In this document: one piece after another, positions 54,247 to 64,000 of the stretch
Position numbering within the stretch: the stretch's first letter is position 1
Layout of the letters: every line of letters starts with the position of its first letter
Source: Stenotrophomonas sp. SAM-B
Lineage (GTDB): Bacteria > Pseudomonadota > Gammaproteobacteria > Xanthomonadales > Xanthomonadaceae
Length of the DNA: 64,000 bases
NCBI RefSeq assembly: GCF_013387485.1
Contig: NZ_JABBXB010000004.1
Coordinates: forward strand, 1-64,000
Direction of reading: 5' to 3'
Position numbers and translations under genes: made by a program
The notes under the pieces: generated by a model
Told to the model about the DNA's origin: nothing
The model's input: only the letters and a program-made list of their open reading frames with translations
Databases searched by the model: none

Positions 54247-54765
54247 ATGCACGCCTCCGTCCGCCCCGTCGTTCGTTCTCCGGCCCCGCGCCGCCAGCGT
54301 GGCGCCGTGCTGTATGTGGCGCTGGTGATGTTGATCCTGCTGGCGCTGATCGGTATCGCGGGCATGCAGGTCGCCGGCATGCAGGAAAAGATGTCGGCCA
54401 ACTATCGCGCGAGCAATCTCTCCTTCCAGAACACCGAAGCGACGGTGCGCACCGCCGAACATCTCGTGGAGAAAATCGCCAATCGTCAGGCGGTGCCCGA
54501 CGGCAGCCTGATCGGCGCCGGCGACATCGATGCCGGCTGCGATGCTGCCTTCGACCCGTCAGAGTGGGGCAGCAAGCAGAGTTCCGATGCCGTTCCAGCG
54601 GTAACGGTCAGGCAGATCGATACCTGCGTGCCCTTCGGCACCGGCGTCGGCATGGGCGGGCCGGGCGATAACCCCATACCGATCTACCAGATCACCGGCT
54701 ATGCCGCCGACGATGCTGACAATCCCACTTCTTCGACCGTGATTGACACGGTTTTCAAGCTCTGA
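54247..54765 (+). CDS. pilX: Type IV pilus assembly protein PilX
   Basis: A 172-residue protein with the PilX opening RQRGAVLYVALVMLILLALI and GMQEKMSANYRASNLSFQ. The residue after the usual cleavage glycine is alanine, common in PilX. ATG 54247 is chosen; ATG 54235 is in frame and lies inside the pilW end. Followed by pilY1 after ten bases. Confidence 0.9.
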   Translation: MHASVRPVVRSPAPRRQRGAVLYVALVMLILLALIGIAGMQVAGMQEKMSANYRASNLSFQNTEATVRTAEHLVEKIANRQAVPDGSLIGAGDIDAGCDAAFDPSEWGSKQSSDAVPAVTVRQIDTCVPFGTGVGMGGPGDNPIPIYQITGYAADDADNPTSSTVIDTVFKL

Positions 54766-54775
54766 GGACGCGCAC

Positions 54776-57700
54776 ATGGTATCGCGCAGGACCACACTCA
54801 TTTCCGCATCCGTACTGGCCGTGCTGGTCGGCGGCGGAGTGCTGACGTACCAGCTGATCGCCGCGCAGGGGCAGGGGACGCTGTCCCAGGTGCCGTTGAA
54901 CAATCAGGTGCAGGCGCAACCGGCCTTCATCATGACCGTCGACAACTCCGGCTCGATGACCTTCCAGACCCAGTTCCCCGGTGCGGATGGCGAGGCCTGT
55001 TGGAATACGACGACCAAGAGCTTCTTCAACAGCTCCAAGGCGCTCAGTACATCAGGGACCTGCAGCTTCTTCTACGTGCTGCCGGGGTCGCGCATTTCCG
55101 GCGCGTATTACGGCATTGCACCGTTCGATAAGTTCGGCTTCGCACGTTCCCCGACGTACAACCCGGCCTTCTACAACCCTACGATCAAGTATGAGCCGTG
55201 GATGCGCTATGACACCGCCCAGGAGAAGGTGGTCGATTACGCGCAGGCGGCCACCGACAATACTCTGATCGATCCTCGTCAGGCCAATAAAGTGTCGTTG
55301 ACCGCGGCCACCACTGGTGTGTTCAACATGGTCGATGGAATGATCGTGCCAAAGGGCACGGTCTTCTTCGCCTATGACAACAATGGTAGGGAGAAGGACG
55401 GCACCCCGTTCGCGGCTAACAATGACTACGTCTGGAACACCGCAGATTTCTACAAAGTCAAAAATCAGCCAACACGATACGACGCCACGATTACCTACGT
55501 GCCGGCCACCTTCTTCCTTCCGTTCACGAGCAAGAACGACCCGCGCCCTGAATTGGCTGGAAGCCCCGGGGCCTACGCGGCGGTGGAACGCTCGGAGGTC
55601 GCCAATGCCTGTGGCACGGGCTGCACGATGTGGAAGTACACCATCAAAAGCACTGATGGCATCGCGTTGCAGAACTTTGCCAACTGGTTCTCCTACTACG
55701 GCAACCGCAACCGTTCCATGATCGCCGGCATGACCCGATCCATGGCGACGGTGGACAACCTGCGCGTGGGCTATTTCAAGATCAACGACAACGCCTCCTA
55801 CGACATGAGCGACAAGGGCGCGGTGCTGCCCATCCGTGATCTGGGTACCAAGGACGACAAGCGCGCGCTGTACGCCGAGATGATCGCGTTGAACGCCTCG
55901 GGCAGTACCCCCAACCGCCAGGCGGTGAAGGCGGCCGCTACGCAGTTCACCCGGACCGATGATCTCGCCCCGGTGCAGCTGGCCTGCCAGAAGAATGCCG
56001 TCATGCTGTTCACGGACGGCTACAGCAACCTTGACGGTCCGGCGGTCGCCAATGCCAATGGCGACGGCAACATGGGCATCCCGTTCAAGGATAGCCACGA
56101 CAATACGATGGCCGATATCGCCGCTTCGTACTACATCAACAAGGATGGCAAATCCCCACTGCGTCCGGAACTCGCGCCCGGGCTGGTGCCGGTGCCGGAG
56201 GCCTGCAATACGGCCAACCCGGATCCGCGCCTGGATTGCCAGAAGAACCTGCACGTCAATTTCTACGGCATCACCCTGGGCGGGCGCGGCAAGCTGTTCA
56301 ATCCCGATATCGTCCAGGACCCGTATACCAACGCCTCCATCTACAACAACTGGCCAAAGCGCGAGAACGGTGCGATCAGCACCATCGATGACATCTGGCA
56401 TGCCGCCGTCAACACGCGTGGCGAGTTCATCAACGCGCGTACCCCGGCCGACATCACCCAAGCCATGCGCCGCGTGCTGTCGTCGGTGACGGCCGGTGCG
56501 TCGTCCTCGGGCAGCTACGCGCAGTCGGGCGCGCGCATCGGCACCGGCTCGATGGCGGTGGCGCCGTACTACGAGATCGCCAACGAATCGACCGACTGGT
56601 TCAGCCGCCTCACCGCGAGCCAGATCACCGTGGACCAGGCAACGCGCAAAGCGGTCTACACCACCGCGTGGGAAGCCAGCGCCAAGATGCCGCAGCCGAC
56701 CGCGCGCAAGGTTTTCTTCGGTACGAACACCGAAGTGCTTCCCTTCAGCAGCAACAGTGTCACGCTGGAGTCGTTGTGTGACCTGTCCCCGTCGTTGTAC
56801 CCGGGCATGGCCCGTTGCTCGGTCGGTGAGCTGACCGATCTCGGCGCGTCGCCCGCAAACGCGGTCAGCTACCTGCTGGGCGACAGAAGTCTGGAAACGC
56901 GGCGAGGGGGGCGCTTCCGCGACCGCACCACGGTGCTTGGCGACATCATCAATTCGTCGCCGGTCATCAGTGCCCCCATCGACGATTACGGTTATCGGGG
57001 GCTGGATGGAGGCCTGGGCGCGAGCTATGCCACCTACCTGGAGACCAAGCGCAGTGGGCGTTACATGGTCTATGTCGGCGCCAACGACGGCATGCTGCAC
57101 GCCTTCGATGGTGGCATGGGGGTGGCCGGCACGATGGACAATGGCGGTGGCGCTGAAACGTTCGCCTACATTCCCGCCACGTCGATGGGCCACATGGGCA
57201 ACCTGCTGTTCCCGCTCGATCCGAACAACCAGGCATTCCAGAAGTTCTCCCATCGCTATTACGTCGATGGCCCGGTCGCGGTCTCCGATGCGCGGATCGG
57301 TAAGAGCTGGGGCACCGTGCTGGTCGGCACGACCGGTGCGGGCGGACGCGGCGTGTTCGCTCTGGATGTGACCAAGCCGGGCAGCTTCGGTACCGGCAGC
57401 CGCCTGTGGGAAATCAACGACCTCAGCGGGTCAGATGGAGTGAAGGCCAACATCGGGCACGTGCTGGGCAAGCCGGTCATCGTTCCGTTCAAGGATGCCA
57501 GCGGGACGGTGACGTGGAAGGCCATCTTCGGCAACGGCTACGGCAGCGCCAGTGGCAAGGTCGTGCTGTTCATGGTGGACATCGGCACCGGCTCGCCCAA
57601 CATCACGATGATCGAAGCGTCCGAGACCGCAGGCACCCCGCCGGCCGGCAAGAACGGCCTGGGCAATATCCTGGTGGTCGACCGCTGGTCCGGCAGCAGC

Positions 57701-58588
57701 CGCGGGCGTGACGGCTACGCCGATACCGTCTACGCGGCCGATCAGAAGGGCGCGATGTGGAAGTTCGACCTGCGCGACACCAGTGCCAAGGTCTCCACGC
57801 CGCTGTTCACCACACAGACCAGCACCAAGAATGGGTTGACGTACCGTCAGCCGATCACCGGCGGCATCAATGCTACCAACGGTGACCGCGGCGGCGTGAT
57901 GCTGTTCTTCGGTACGGGCAGCTTTGTGTTCAACGAAGACGTCCGCGACGAGTCGATTCAATCGCTGTATGCCGTCCTGGACGCCTCGGATGGCGCGCCC
58001 GGCGAGACGATGACCGCAGCGGATCTGCGCCCGTACAGCGTGTCCGCATCCGGTGATGTGCGCACGATGACGCTGGGGACGGTACCGGCCAACGCGCGCG
58101 GCTGGCATGTCGACCTGCCGGCGGGTGAGCGTTTCGTTGCCTATCCCGCATTGGCCTCGGGAGTGGTTTTCATGCCCACCTATGTGCCCAACCCGACCAC
58201 CAAGAGTTGTGCCTCGGATGGCTCCAACTGGCTGTTCGGCTTGAGTGCGCAGTCCGGCGCGCCCGCGTTGTCAAAGATGCGCGCCGGGTCGCCGACCGGC
58301 ACCAAGTACGGTGCGGGCACGGCGGCGGTACCGCTGTCGACGGGCGGCAATGCACCGGTGAAGGACGTCGGCGTTCAGGTGCTGCCGCGCCAGCAACCGC
58401 CGGGCAGCATTTCCGGCGGTGACCCGGGCGGTCCGGGTAACGGTGGGCCGGGGTCGCCCGGCGGTAGCACGCCGCCCCCGGTGGATCCGCCTGCCGAACC
58501 CTGCCAGATGTTGGTTACCGCTGCGGGCGGCGTCCCGATGTACGTGCCCTATCCCTGTGGTCGCCAGTCCTGGAGGCAGTTGCAATGA
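54776..58588 (+). CDS. pilY1: Pilus tip adhesin/assembly protein PilY1
   Basis: A 1270-residue exported protein. The signal/anchor helix (about 8-28) is followed by a von Willebrand A-like region with the metal motif TVDNSGSMTF near residue 55. The C-terminal PilY1 beta-propeller (about 690-1130) contains YVGANDGMLHAFDGG and DTVYAADQKGAMWKFD. A glycine/proline-rich linker (about 1200-1245) leads to a final segment with two cysteines. It works with the minor pilins in pilus extension, adhesion and surface sensing. ATG 54776 follows GAGGAC. Base composition dips near 55380-55500. Confidence 0.93.
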   Translation: MVSRRTTLISASVLAVLVGGGVLTYQLIAAQGQGTLSQVPLNNQVQAQPAFIMTVDNSGSMTFQTQFPGADGEACWNTTTKSFFNSSKALSTSGTCSFFYVLPGSRISGAYYGIAPFDKFGFARSPTYNPAFYNPTIKYEPWMRYDTAQEKVVDYAQAATDNTLIDPRQANKVSLTAATTGVFNMVDGMIVPKGTVFFAYDNNGREKDGTPFAANNDYVWNTADFYKVKNQPTRYDATITYVPATFFLPFTSKNDPRPELAGSPGAYAAVERSEVANACGTGCTMWKYTIKSTDGIALQNFANWFSYYGNRNRSMIAGMTRSMATVDNLRVGYFKINDNASYDMSDKGAVLPIRDLGTKDDKRALYAEMIALNASGSTPNRQAVKAAATQFTRTDDLAPVQLACQKNAVMLFTDGYSNLDGPAVANANGDGNMGIPFKDSHDNTMADIAASYYINKDGKSPLRPELAPGLVPVPEACNTANPDPRLDCQKNLHVNFYGITLGGRGKLFNPDIVQDPYTNASIYNNWPKRENGAISTIDDIWHAAVNTRGEFINARTPADITQAMRRVLSSVTAGASSSGSYAQSGARIGTGSMAVAPYYEIANESTDWFSRLTASQITVDQATRKAVYTTAWEASAKMPQPTARKVFFGTNTEVLPFSSNSVTLESLCDLSPSLYPGMARCSVGELTDLGASPANAVSYLLGDRSLETRRGGRFRDRTTVLGDIINSSPVISAPIDDYGYRGLDGGLGASYATYLETKRSGRYMVYVGANDGMLHAFDGGMGVAGTMDNGGGAETFAYIPATSMGHMGNLLFPLDPNNQAFQKFSHRYYVDGPVAVSDARIGKSWGTVLVGTTGAGGRGVFALDVTKPGSFGTGSRLWEINDLSGSDGVKANIGHVLGKPVIVPFKDASGTVTWKAIFGNGYGSASGKVVLFMVDIGTGSPNITMIEASETAGTPPAGKNGLGNILVVDRWSGSSRGRDGYADTVYAADQKGAMWKFDLRDTSAKVSTPLFTTQTSTKNGLTYRQPITGGINATNGDRGGVMLFFGTGSFVFNEDVRDESIQSLYAVLDASDGAPGETMTAADLRPYSVSASGDVRTMTLGTVPANARGWHVDLPAGERFVAYPALASGVVFMPTYVPNPTTKSCASDGSNWLFGLSAQSGAPALSKMRAGSPTGTKYGAGTAAVPLSTGGNAPVKDVGVQVLPRQQPPGSISGGDPGGPGNGGPGSPGGSTPPPVDPPAEPCQMLVTAAGGVPMYVPYPCGRQSWRQLQ

Positions 58589-59040
58589 GTCGTTTGTTTC
58601 CTGCCATAGCCCGTGCCCGTGGCGCGTCGCCCGCCTTTGCGCGCAGGGTGAGCGGCTTCACGCTCATCGAGCTGATGCTGGTGGTGATCGTCATGGCGAT
58701 CCTGGCCGGTATCGCCTACCCGAGTTACGTGGAGCAGACGCGCAAGTCCAAGCGTGGCCAGGTCAAGGCGGATCTGGTCGAGTATGCGCAGCTGGCCGAG
58801 CGCTACCACACCACGCAGAACACCTACGAGGGGTTCACGCTACCCGGTGGCGGCTCGTCGGTCAGCTCGCCGCGCGAAGGCGGCACCGCGGCTTACAGCG
58901 TCGGGTTCGTCGGCACCCAGTCGACCTTCACCTTGTCTGCGACCGCGCAAGGAAATCAAGCCAAGGACAAATGCGGGGACCTCGGCATCAACCAGGCCAA
59001 CGTCAAGACCAGTGGCGGTACGCTCTCCGAATGTTGGTGA
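58585..59040 (+). CDS. pilE: Type IV pilin PilE-like minor pilin
   Basis: A 151-residue prepilin. A longer leader (about 23 residues, ending RRVSG) precedes FTLIELMLVVIVMAILAGIAYPSY. EQTRKSKRGQVKADLVEYAQ follows, as in PilE-type minor pilins encoded after pilY1. The pair of cysteines near the C-terminus (DKCGDLG, LSECW) should form the D-loop disulfide. Its start overlaps the pilY1 stop. Confidence 0.9.
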   Translation: MSRLFPAIARARGASPAFARRVSGFTLIELMLVVIVMAILAGIAYPSYVEQTRKSKRGQVKADLVEYAQLAERYHTTQNTYEGFTLPGGGSSVSSPREGGTAAYSVGFVGTQSTFTLSATAQGNQAKDKCGDLGINQANVKTSGGTLSECW

Positions 59041-59108
59041 CGTGCTGAGGGAAACCTTGCGCCGGGGTGTTGCCCTCCCCGCCAGTGCCCCGTACAATGC
59101 GCCTCCCC

Positions 59109-59185
59109 GCCCGAATAGCTCAGCCGGTTAGAGCACTTGACTGTTAATCAGGGGGTCGTTGGTTCGAGTCCAACTTCGGGCGCCA
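59109..59185 (+). tRNA. tRNA-Asn (GTT)
   Basis: A 77-base cloverleaf with encoded CCA. The acceptor stem GCCCGAA pairs with TTCGGGC, the D stem is GCTC/GAGC, and the anticodon loop CTGTTAA carries GTT at 59143-59145. The T arm has GTTGG-TTCGAGT-CCAAC. It is followed by a perfect terminator at 59193-59220. Confidence 0.97.
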
Positions 59186-59192
59186 GATTCTG

Positions 59193-59220
59193 CAAAAGCC
59201 GCGAGCAATCGCGGCTTTTG
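59193..59220 (+). terminator. Terminator after tRNA-Asn
   Basis: CAAAAGCCGCGA (59193-59204) pairs perfectly with TCGCGGCTTTTG (59209-59220) around GCAA. The T-run lies within the 3' arm. It may also serve the opposing fimT-like gene, which ends at 59256. Confidence 0.85.
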
Positions 59221-59255
59221 TCGTTCCTGCACGGCGTTCTTGCGATCCAACGTGC

Positions 59256-59798
59256 TCAGCAGGGAGCGCGATCGGCCAGTCGTTCCGAGCGGGCGCGCCC
59301 GGCATTATTGACAATCACTCTGCTGTGTCTGCGGCCCCGTGCACAAATGGTCACGGTCAGGTTGATGCCCATGCTGCTGCCATCCGGCCGGAACCGCAGG
59401 CGCGGACGTCCAGCCGACGTGGGGGCCAGCAGCGTCAAAGCGGTCTGGCCGGGGTAGTACTGCAGGATGTCCTGCTCGGCAGCAGGTTGCGGCCGCCGAA
59501 GTGGGTCGCGGTAGGTCAGCCACCCCTTGCTCCATTCCGCCGTGCACCGCCTACCGTCGTCACTGGGGCAGACACTGACATTCTCCCTGCGGGTCACCGC
59601 CGCCATCCGGGCGCCGGAAAAGGCCGAGTTCAGCTGCATCCGCAGGGCGTCCGCGCGCAGGCTGGAGACCGTCTCGATGAAACTGGGCGCAGCGACCGCT
59701 ACCAGCAGGCCGAGAACTGCCAGGGTGGCCATCAGCTCCAGCAGGGTCAGGCCGGTGTGACGAGAGCAGGAAGGGCGCCGGGGCATGGGGCTGGGCAT
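59256..59798 (-). CDS. FimT-like type IV prepilin (GspH/FimT family)
   Basis: A 180-residue prepilin on the strand opposite to the pil operon. The leader ends SRHTG before LTLLELMATLAVLGLLVAVA. The C-terminal part holds VTICARGRRHSR and then NNAGRARSERL, which contains GRxR. In FimT proteins of naturally transformable gammaproteobacteria a C-terminal GRxR motif contributes to DNA binding. The operon pilin at 52085 lacks it (GQAR). A role in DNA uptake is inference, helped by comEC 2.6 kb away. ATG 59798 or ATG 59786 may be the start. Confidence 0.82.
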   Translation of the reverse strand: MPSPMPRRPSCSRHTGLTLLELMATLAVLGLLVAVAAPSFIETVSSLRADALRMQLNSAFSGARMAAVTRRENVSVCPSDDGRRCTAEWSKGWLTYRDPLRRPQPAAEQDILQYYPGQTALTLLAPTSAGRPRLRFRPDGSSMGINLTVTICARGRRHSRVIVNNAGRARSERLADRAPC

Positions 59799-59941
59799 CC
59801 GTCAGCAGGGAAGGCATGAGGTTGCCCTGTGGCGCACAGCCTGAATATCAGCCTGACCCGTCCTGAAGGGTGGGTATTCCCATCAACCGGCCGTCACCAA
59901 GGCGGCCGTTATACTAGGCGCTTCCCGGCAGTGGCGGCACC

Positions 59942-61972
<2,031 letters not shown>

Positions 61973-61980
61973 ACAACGCG

Positions 61981-61999
61981 TTGTGAAATATCTTCACAA
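61981..61999. promoter_or_regulatory. Perfect inverted repeat upstream of tRNA-Val
   Basis: TTGTGAA (61981-61987) and TTCACAA (61993-61999) flank five bases. It resembles a CRP-class site but has a seven-base centre between TGTGA and TCACA instead of six. It lies just upstream of a good -35 box and eight bases after uvrB, so it could be an operator or a weak terminator. Confidence 0.45.
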
Positions 62000-62004
62000 A
62001 AGTG

Positions 62005-62033
62005 TTGCGCTTTCCAGGGGGCGTCCGTAATAT
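62005..62033 (+). promoter_or_regulatory. Candidate promoter of tRNA-Val
   Basis: TTGCGC (62005-62010) and TAATAT (62028-62033) are 17 bp apart, about 45 bp before the tRNA. Confidence 0.55.
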
Positions 62034-62079
62034 ACGCGGCCTGCACCGACGCATTCGCAGCGGGGCAGGGAAGCAAAAC

Positions 62080-62154
62080 GGGCGGTTAGCTCAGCGGTAG
62101 AGCACTACCTTGACATGGTAGGGGTCACAGGTTCGAACCCTGTACCGCCCACCA
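62080..62154 (+). tRNA. tRNA-Val (GAC)
   Basis: A 75-base cloverleaf with encoded CCA. GGGCGGT pairs with ACCGCCC, the anticodon stem CTACC/GGTAG encloses TTGACAT with GAC at 62112-62114. The T arm is ACAGG-TTCGAAC-CCTGT. The gap after its terminator to comEC (62215-62402) shows no gene. Confidence 0.97.
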
Positions 62155-62186
62155 CTTCAGTCCCGGAGACTGCAGTGGAACATCAG

Positions 62187-62214
62187 AAAAGCCAGCCATC
62201 AGGTTGGCTTTTTT
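62187..62214 (+). terminator. Terminator after tRNA-Val
   Basis: AAAAGCCAGCC (62187-62197) pairs with GGTTGGCTTTT (62202-62212), with one G-T pair, around ATCA, and runs into further T. Confidence 0.85.
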
Positions 62215-62402
62215 GCTATGTGCGTTTTGTTGGTGACAGGAAAGGGCGCGTTTCTCGACGTCGGTGTGATTTCCCCTTGGCGCTTCCTGTGCGTATCCCG
62301 ACAACGTAGTGCATACCCCCCTGATACCCGGCATGTAGCGAACGACCGACACTCTGGTTTTCCAGGGCGCTTCGCATGCTGCGAGTGCTGCACGCTAGTG
62401 CC

Positions 62403-64000
62403 ATGGCAATGCCGACGCACCTTCCGATCTTCGGCAAGGCCTGTGTCGTTGCCCTGCTGGTCGGCGTCTGCGCGACTGTGTTCGCACCCCGGCTGCTGCC
62501 GGCGGGATGGGGCGTGGCCGCGGCGTCGGTCGGCATCCTGCTCTGGATCCTGCCCTCCCGTCTGCGCCTCCTCGGCGCCGCCCTTTTCGGCCTCGGCTGG
62601 GCCGCCTTCCACGGCCACGCCGGGCTCGCACAGCAGCTTCCCGCCGGCAGCGTGCCGGTGGACCACGTCGTGCAGGGACGGGTGACCAGCCTGCCGGTGC
62701 ACGGCCCCGGCGGCACCCGCTTCGGCTTTCGGGTGGACGATGATCCGGCGATGCCCGCCGAACTCCGTGGCCGCGACCTGGCCTTGGGCTGGTACGACGG
62801 ATTCCGTGGCGCGGCCGATGATCGACGGCGCACGCTGCGCGCGGGCGAGCGCTGGTCGCTCGGCGTGCGCGTCCGGCCCCCGCGCGGCCGGGTGAATCCT
62901 GGTGGGTTCGATGCCGAGGGCTACGCACTCCGGCACCGTGTTGCCGGCAGTGGCTACGTTCGCGAACCCGCCCAGGCGGCTGCGCTGGCCGCGCCCACGG
63001 GATTGCCTGCGTGGCGCGAGCGGATGGCCGACGCGATCGCCACGGCGGTCGAGAGCGACGGCCGCCGCTTCGTCCAGGCACTGGCGCTGGGTGACACCCG
63101 CGGCCTGAGCCCGGCCGACTGGGACGATCTGCGCGCGCTGGGGGTGACCCACCTGGTGGCGATCTCCGGTTTCCATGTCGGCGTGGTGGCGGGCGTTGCC
63201 GCCGTGCTGGCGGGCGGGCTCTGGCGCTGCCTGCCGATGCTCGGCCTGTACTGGCCGCGGCCGATGGGCGCCGCGGTAGCCGCCGTCGCGGGTGCGGCGC
63301 TGTACGCGGCGGCGGCCGGCTTCGCGCTGCCCACGGTGCGGACCGTGCTGATGATCGCGGTGGTGGCCGCTGCACGCTGTAGTCGGCGGCGGGCGACCGT
63401 CGCGCAGTCGCTCTCGCTGGCGGCGCTGGCGATGCTGCTGTTCGATCCGCTCGCTGTGCTCGCCCCCGGCTTCTGGCTGAGCTTTGCCGGCGTGCTGTGG
63501 TTGATCTGGTGTCTGCCGGGGCGTGAAGAGGGCTGGCTGCGTGGTTTTCTGGGCGCGCAGGGCGTGGCGACCGTGGCGCTGCTGCCGCTGACCGTGGCGC
63601 TGTTCGGCCAGGCCTCGCGTGCGGGGCCGCTGGTGAATCTGGTGGCGATTCCGTGGTGGACGATGGTGGTGGTGCCGCTGGCGCTGCTCGGCACCGCGCT
63701 GGAGGCGCTGATCGACGGGGCGGGGCGCTGGCCGTGGCAGCTGGCGGCATGGTGCTTCGAGGCGAGCTGGTGGCTGTTCGGGTATGCCGCGCGCAGCGAG
63801 CTGTCGCTGTGGTGGTTGCCGCAGGCCAACCGCTGGGCGTTGATCTCGGCCGTGTTCGGTGTGTTCTGGCTGCTGCTGCCGCGCGGCAGTGGTGGCCGCG
63901 TGCCGGCCCTGCTGCTGTGCCTGCCGCTGCTGTGGCCGGCGCGGCATGGTCCGGGCGAGGGAGAGGTGGAGCTGATCGTGATGGATGTCGGGCAGGGCCT
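62403..64000 (+). CDS. comEC: DNA uptake channel protein ComEC/Rec2 (partial, cut by window end)
   Basis: The first 532 residues of ComEC are visible. N-terminal helices (about 10-65) precede an OB-fold DUF4131 region (about 85-200, VDHVVQGRVTSLPV, AGERWSLGVRVRPP, NPGGFDAEGYALR). The multi-span Competence domain follows (about 215-510) with the hallmark THLVAISGFHVGVVAG and LPTVRTVLMIAV. The last residues, ELIVMDVGQGL, open the metallo-beta-lactamase-like domain, cut by the window edge. It moves single-stranded DNA across the inner membrane in natural transformation. ATG 62403 is used; ATG 62409 is also possible. Confidence 0.95.
   Translation, partial: MAMPTHLPIFGKACVVALLVGVCATVFAPRLLPAGWGVAAASVGILLWILPSRLRLLGAALFGLGWAAFHGHAGLAQQLPAGSVPVDHVVQGRVTSLPVHGPGGTRFGFRVDDDPAMPAELRGRDLALGWYDGFRGAADDRRRTLRAGERWSLGVRVRPPRGRVNPGGFDAEGYALRHRVAGSGYVREPAQAAALAAPTGLPAWRERMADAIATAVESDGRRFVQALALGDTRGLSPADWDDLRALGVTHLVAISGFHVGVVAGVAAVLAGGLWRCLPMLGLYWPRPMGAAVAAVAGAALYAAAAGFALPTVRTVLMIAVVAAARCSRRRATVAQSLSLAALAMLLFDPLAVLAPGFWLSFAGVLWLIWCLPGREEGWLRGFLGAQGVATVALLPLTVALFGQASRAGPLVNLVAIPWWTMVVVPLALLGTALEALIDGAGRWPWQLAAWCFEASWWLFGYAARSELSLWWLPQANRWALISAVFGVFWLLLPRGSGGRVPALLLCLPLLWPARHGPGEGEVELIVMDVGQG

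Noticed and set aside
59800..59941. SOS (LexA) box before uvrB
   Set aside because: CTGT-GGCGC-ACAG near 59824-59840 has the wrong spacing, and the palindromic LexA site known in Xanthomonas is absent.
62215..62402. Integrase remnant or attachment site next to tRNA-Val
   Set aside because: No repeat of the tRNA 3' end and no integrase-like translation was found in either strand of the gap.
62199..63947. Open frame of about 580 codons antisense to comEC and over tRNA-Val's terminator
   Set aside because: comEC is well supported on the plus strand; the antisense product is Arg/Gln/Pro-rich and low in complexity.

Overview
The window is a high-GC gammaproteobacterial chromosome segment. The petABC-sspA-sspB, miaB-phoH-ybeY-corC and fimU-pilVWX-pilY1-pilE blocks, an Oar-type TonB receptor, and many short GTAG-headed palindromes (like the SMAG/REP repeats of Stenotrophomonas) all point to Xanthomonadaceae, most likely Stenotrophomonas or a near relative. 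I see no prophage, insertion sequence, CRISPR array or rRNA. Two tRNA genes (Asn-GTT and Val-GAC) are present.

0-6.7 kb, iron/TonB region: a minus-strand DUF3649 - PepSY - DUF3325 operon lies behind a Fur-box-like palindrome and what looks like the collapsed remnant of a siderophore receptor gene. Divergently, an intact TonB receptor overlaps a Tat-exported class V PLP enzyme. 6.7-9.1 kb holds a DUF445 membrane protein and a ParB-like protein separated by REP palindromes.

9.1-27.2 kb, polyamine catabolism and uptake: class III aminotransferase, PuuC, PuuB, PuuD, PuuA, PotF, PotG, PotH, PotI and a succinate-semialdehyde dehydrogenase together form a route from external putrescine to succinate. 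Embedded in it are an MFS symporter, a bacteriohemerythrin, a two-receiver diguanylate cyclase and a MASE1 membrane sensor with a decayed kinase end.

27.3-35.2 kb (minus strand): CorA, an Lnb-like (DUF4105) protein where enterobacteria carry lnt, CorC/YbeX, two unknown envelope proteins, YbeY, PhoH and MiaB. A symmetric cluster of four DnaA-box-like sequences lies between phoH and miaB. 35.3-46.6 kb: a lytic transglycosylase, the cytochrome bc1 operon petABC, sspA/sspB, DUF3301 and DUF2272 proteins, nadC, a Trm112-like protein, purEK, iron superoxide dismutase, a monothiol glutaredoxin and an atypical short-chain dehydrogenase.

46.7-64 kb: a large Oar-like TonB receptor with signs of high expression, a candidate small RNA or attenuator, the nucleosidase PpnN, the type IV pilus minor-pilin operon, tRNA-Asn, a separate FimT-like pilin on the opposite strand, uvrB, tRNA-Val, and comEC running off the end. 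Pilus, FimT and ComEC together suggest natural DNA uptake. Most calls rest on recognition of protein families and motifs by eye; nothing was searched against a database.
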